Shown here piece by piece: positions 61,570 to 64,000 of a stretch of DNA of 64,000 nt (the stretch's first letter is position 1; each line of letters begins with the position of its first letter). The stretch comes from Ziziphus jujuba (lineage: Eukaryota; Streptophyta; Magnoliopsida; Rosales; Rhamnaceae): positions 620,001 to 684,000 of the forward strand of contig NC_083382.1 of assembly GCF_031755915.1 (NCBI RefSeq), given 5' to 3'. The notes under the pieces are model-generated. The model worked only from the letters and a program-made list of their open reading frames with translations. It did not search any database and had not been told where the DNA came from. The translations under genes and the position numbers were made by a program.

Positions 61570-62440
61570 GTAAATTGGCTTATCAGTTTTGAGTTCCTCG
61601 TCTGGTTGCTAAAACAAATCTCGAAATTGTCAAATGTCATTGAGGCCCTCTTGTGTTTTGGATTTGTTAGATGTACCCTTTTTTGGTTTCTAGTCTTGTT
61701 TTGGAGGACGCTTAGTTCTGTTAATAAGTACAGATTTTTACCAATTGAAAGAGTGAAATCTGATGATCATTTTGTCGTGAATTTTTTGTAATTATCTCTT
61801 GGCGCATCTGAAAGTAAATCTCATGCGGCCAGTTTACCCAACGATCTGATTTATTAGAGCTAAAAAGCAATTGAAATATATGTATATGCTCTCTTTTTTT
61901 TCTTTTCTTTTTTTTTTCATTTTAATGATGTCTTTTAACGATTCACCAATTTAAAAAAATGCTTTTTAACATACTATTTATCTTGCGATGTCTACAAAGC
62001 TCGCACATATCCTGTAGTTAGATAAATTTTAGGTCTCTTGTGTGCATCGAGTAATATCTTGTACATTACCAAAAATAACGAGTAATATCTTATAAGCTGC
62101 AACATAACCCCTAAAAAATTCTATTGTACCATACTAGAAAAGTTTTTGGTGCCAAGATGGTCTTGCATTGATACAAACACACACATATTACATGATAATA
62201 TTGATCCAATGCTCGTGCTCCGAGCTACCCAAAAAACAATTCTGGGAAGCTTTTAATTAAGTCAAATGATGCTTTACAAGTGATCCTTTTTAATACAAAA
62301 GAAAATCTCCATCAGAGTATCCAAAAAAAAAAATCTTCACTGCTGATAATGTACATTGTTATGCTACATGACACAAATGAACACTGAAACCTGGTCCTAA
62401 ACACAATTTGTGATGCAAAGGGCACATTTTAGCATTCAAG
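61570..62440. other. Intergenic region between convergent MET1 and Smr genes
   Basis: The two genes converge, so this holds both 3' untranslated regions. T-rich run near 61890-61918 and A-rich stretch near 62320. No further gene or repeat recognised. Confidence 0.65.
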
Positions 62441-63108
62441 TCACCAATTGGTAATACGGTACTTGGGCCGGACGGTGATCACTCCTGGCCTGAGCTCTTC
62501 AAAACGGTATCTGCAAGGTGAAATTGTATTAACTACCCTGAACAAAATGACAACTAGCTCCTAACACCGCTTACACAAACAATAAAAGTATTATCTTTTC
62601 CGATTCCAAAGCCCATAAATAGAGGAAAGACAAATTACCCGTTCTCGCTAAGAAAGCCTCTTACAGCTGTTGGGAGTGCAGCTTGTCCTCGGCTATGATT
62701 ACCTACACCTGTAAAGCGAACACAACACATCAGAATTACCTACACCCACGTTTAAAGTGGCATCCCAATGTCTAAACAAGTCCTGTGAAGAGAAAAACTA
62801 AAAGAGGGAAGTGTCATAAGTAAAGTTAGCCTATATTCTCGTCCTCTTTGCTAATGAAATTATTACAAAATACAAGCTAGAAAAATCCTAGCCTATTCCC
62901 TTGTTTCCTCTCTTCCTATCTCTCTTTCGTTTTCCGAGCATCAGTTGCAGTAACTTCTTTCTTCTCCATTAAATGTCTGTACAAGAAATTCCCTAATGTC
63001 ATTGTGGCTCAAGGCAATGATATGGAGAGCACTGTCAAAGGCCAAATACCCATAATTACGCCTTCAATGTTTCATTTGTCTTTGCCTTTGGCTTCCTTGT
63101 TTTCTATT

Positions 63109-63139
<31 letters not shown>

Positions 63140-63771
63140 TATATACGCAAAGAATCCTCGTCTTTTTTTTATATTGTTCCACTTCCCAGTCCTGCCAATC
63201 CACACATATACAGACATATGTACGTGTGTCCGTATATATAAAAATATAAAAGTGCACATATGCTTCACAATGGATCAATCCTCTTAACAGAGTCATACCT
63301 TAGGATGACAGTAAGATACACATATGCTTGCAAGTGGTTATAATTCATGAATGATTACCTGTTATTACTTCTAAGGATGTTGGCCTCTGCCTTGATGATG
63401 CGTGTTGTGTATCCAACTTCCCCACGTCCATACAAGTATAAGATTGAAGCGAGGACGAGCGTCCTATCCTTCCTTCCATTCCAACACTTGCTGGAGATAA
63501 AGAACGATTAGAATTGTAGACTTGGGTTTCAATTTGCTGCAGATGTTCTTTTAAAACCTGAATAGCTTCTGCAGCATGAAGACCATGTAAATCTAATTTC
63601 CAGAGATCATTTTTGCTATTCCTAATACTTAGAATTTCCTTAGCAGCCTCAGTGTTAAGCTTTTTAGCAGCCAGCCTTTGTTGTTGAGCCTTGAGTGAGT
63701 GTTGCTTGGCAGCAAAATGATCGCCTCTAATAAAAGCATTAGTGGCTGCCTTTGAATGTTGTGATGCTGAC
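62441..63771 (-). CDS. DUF1771 and Smr domain protein (5' part outside window)
   Basis: Exons in transcription order: 63771-63359, 62708-62639, 62510-62441 (stop TGA at 62443-62441), with upstream exons beyond the right edge. The first visible exon opens at acceptor GAGCAG/G; the ATG at 63779 lies in the intron side and is not the start. It encodes the end of DUF1771 (AATNAFIRGDHFAAKQHS, then an Ala/Gln/Lys-rich helix) and the Smr domain beginning LWKLDLHGLHAAEAIQVL. The Smr glycine loop TG-VGNHSRGQA is rebuilt across the 63359/62708 junction, followed by LPTAVRGFL and the YRFEELRPGVITVRP end. Smr domains are small MutS-related folds with DNA- or RNA-nicking activity. Plant members often also carry CUE or PAM2 elements upstream, not visible here. 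A long Ser-rich insert (about 45 residues) separates helix and loop. Confidence 0.88.
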
Positions 63772-64000
63772 CTGCTCATTAAAGATATGTGTTATCTCAG
63801 TAACTGCCATATACTGTCTAAAGACAAGAGTAACATTTTCATGTAATTCTTAATTAGGCAGATAAGCAAGAGCAATCAAGATGTTAACGATACTACAAGT
63901 CTACAAGTAGTGTAAAGGGATTAGAGGCTTATTAGAGTAGCAAACAGTTAGATTTATGCATAGCGGAAGATCTAAGGGTTACAACTGACTTGGAAGTAAG

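Noticed and set aside
1..64000. CRISPR arrays, bacterial operons, rRNA or tRNA genes
   Set aside because: No regularly spaced repeat array, no cloverleaf-type sequence and no rRNA-like segment seen; the DNA is plant nuclear.

Overview
This window is nuclear DNA of a dicotyledonous, probably woody, flowering plant. Evidence for this: short exons in AT-rich introns with GT/AG (twice GC/AG) borders, plant-specific gene families, plant L1-type LINEs, many MITE-like elements and abundant (TA)n, (A)n and (T)n tracts. Six protein genes can be modelled exon by exon. In every complete model the exon lengths sum to an intact reading frame.

Layout. (1) 1-10544, minus: GUP1/HHAT-like MBOAT O-acyltransferase, 17 exons, 3' end outside the window; its introns carry a MITE, an LTR-like piece and a decayed LINE reverse-transcriptase fragment. 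(2) 12158-23333, plus: 785-aa plant protein of unknown function with coiled coils and a C-terminal Ig-like/PH-like part, 21 exons. (3) 23334-29980: gene-free block with a small LINE relic and a roughly 4.1 kb imperfect palindrome (about 25286-29417), the most unusual structure here. (4) 29981-36126, plus: CCT3, the gamma subunit of the cytosolic chaperonin TRiC/CCT, 557 aa, 13 exons. (5) 39439-44120, plus: CLC-c type anion channel/transporter, 789 aa, 7 exons. (6) 45931-53282: two L1-type LINEs in divergent orientation, one 5'-truncated on minus and one near full length but broken on plus. (7) 54117-61514, plus: MET1, the maintenance cytosine-5 DNA methyltransferase, 1559 aa, 12 exons, with an E2F-type site just upstream. 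(8) 62441-63771, minus: C-terminal part of a DUF1771-Smr protein whose 5' exons lie beyond the right edge.

The genes are functionally unrelated housekeeping or membrane genes, not a pathway cluster. Points most worth checking: the giant palindrome; GC-AG introns in CCT3 and in MET1, the latter directly after the catalytic Pro-Cys-Gln; a 66-bp in-frame tandem duplication that copies a 3' splice site in the coiled-coil/Ig gene; and the inverted LINE pair upstream of MET1. All calls come from reading the sequence; no database or alignment program was used.
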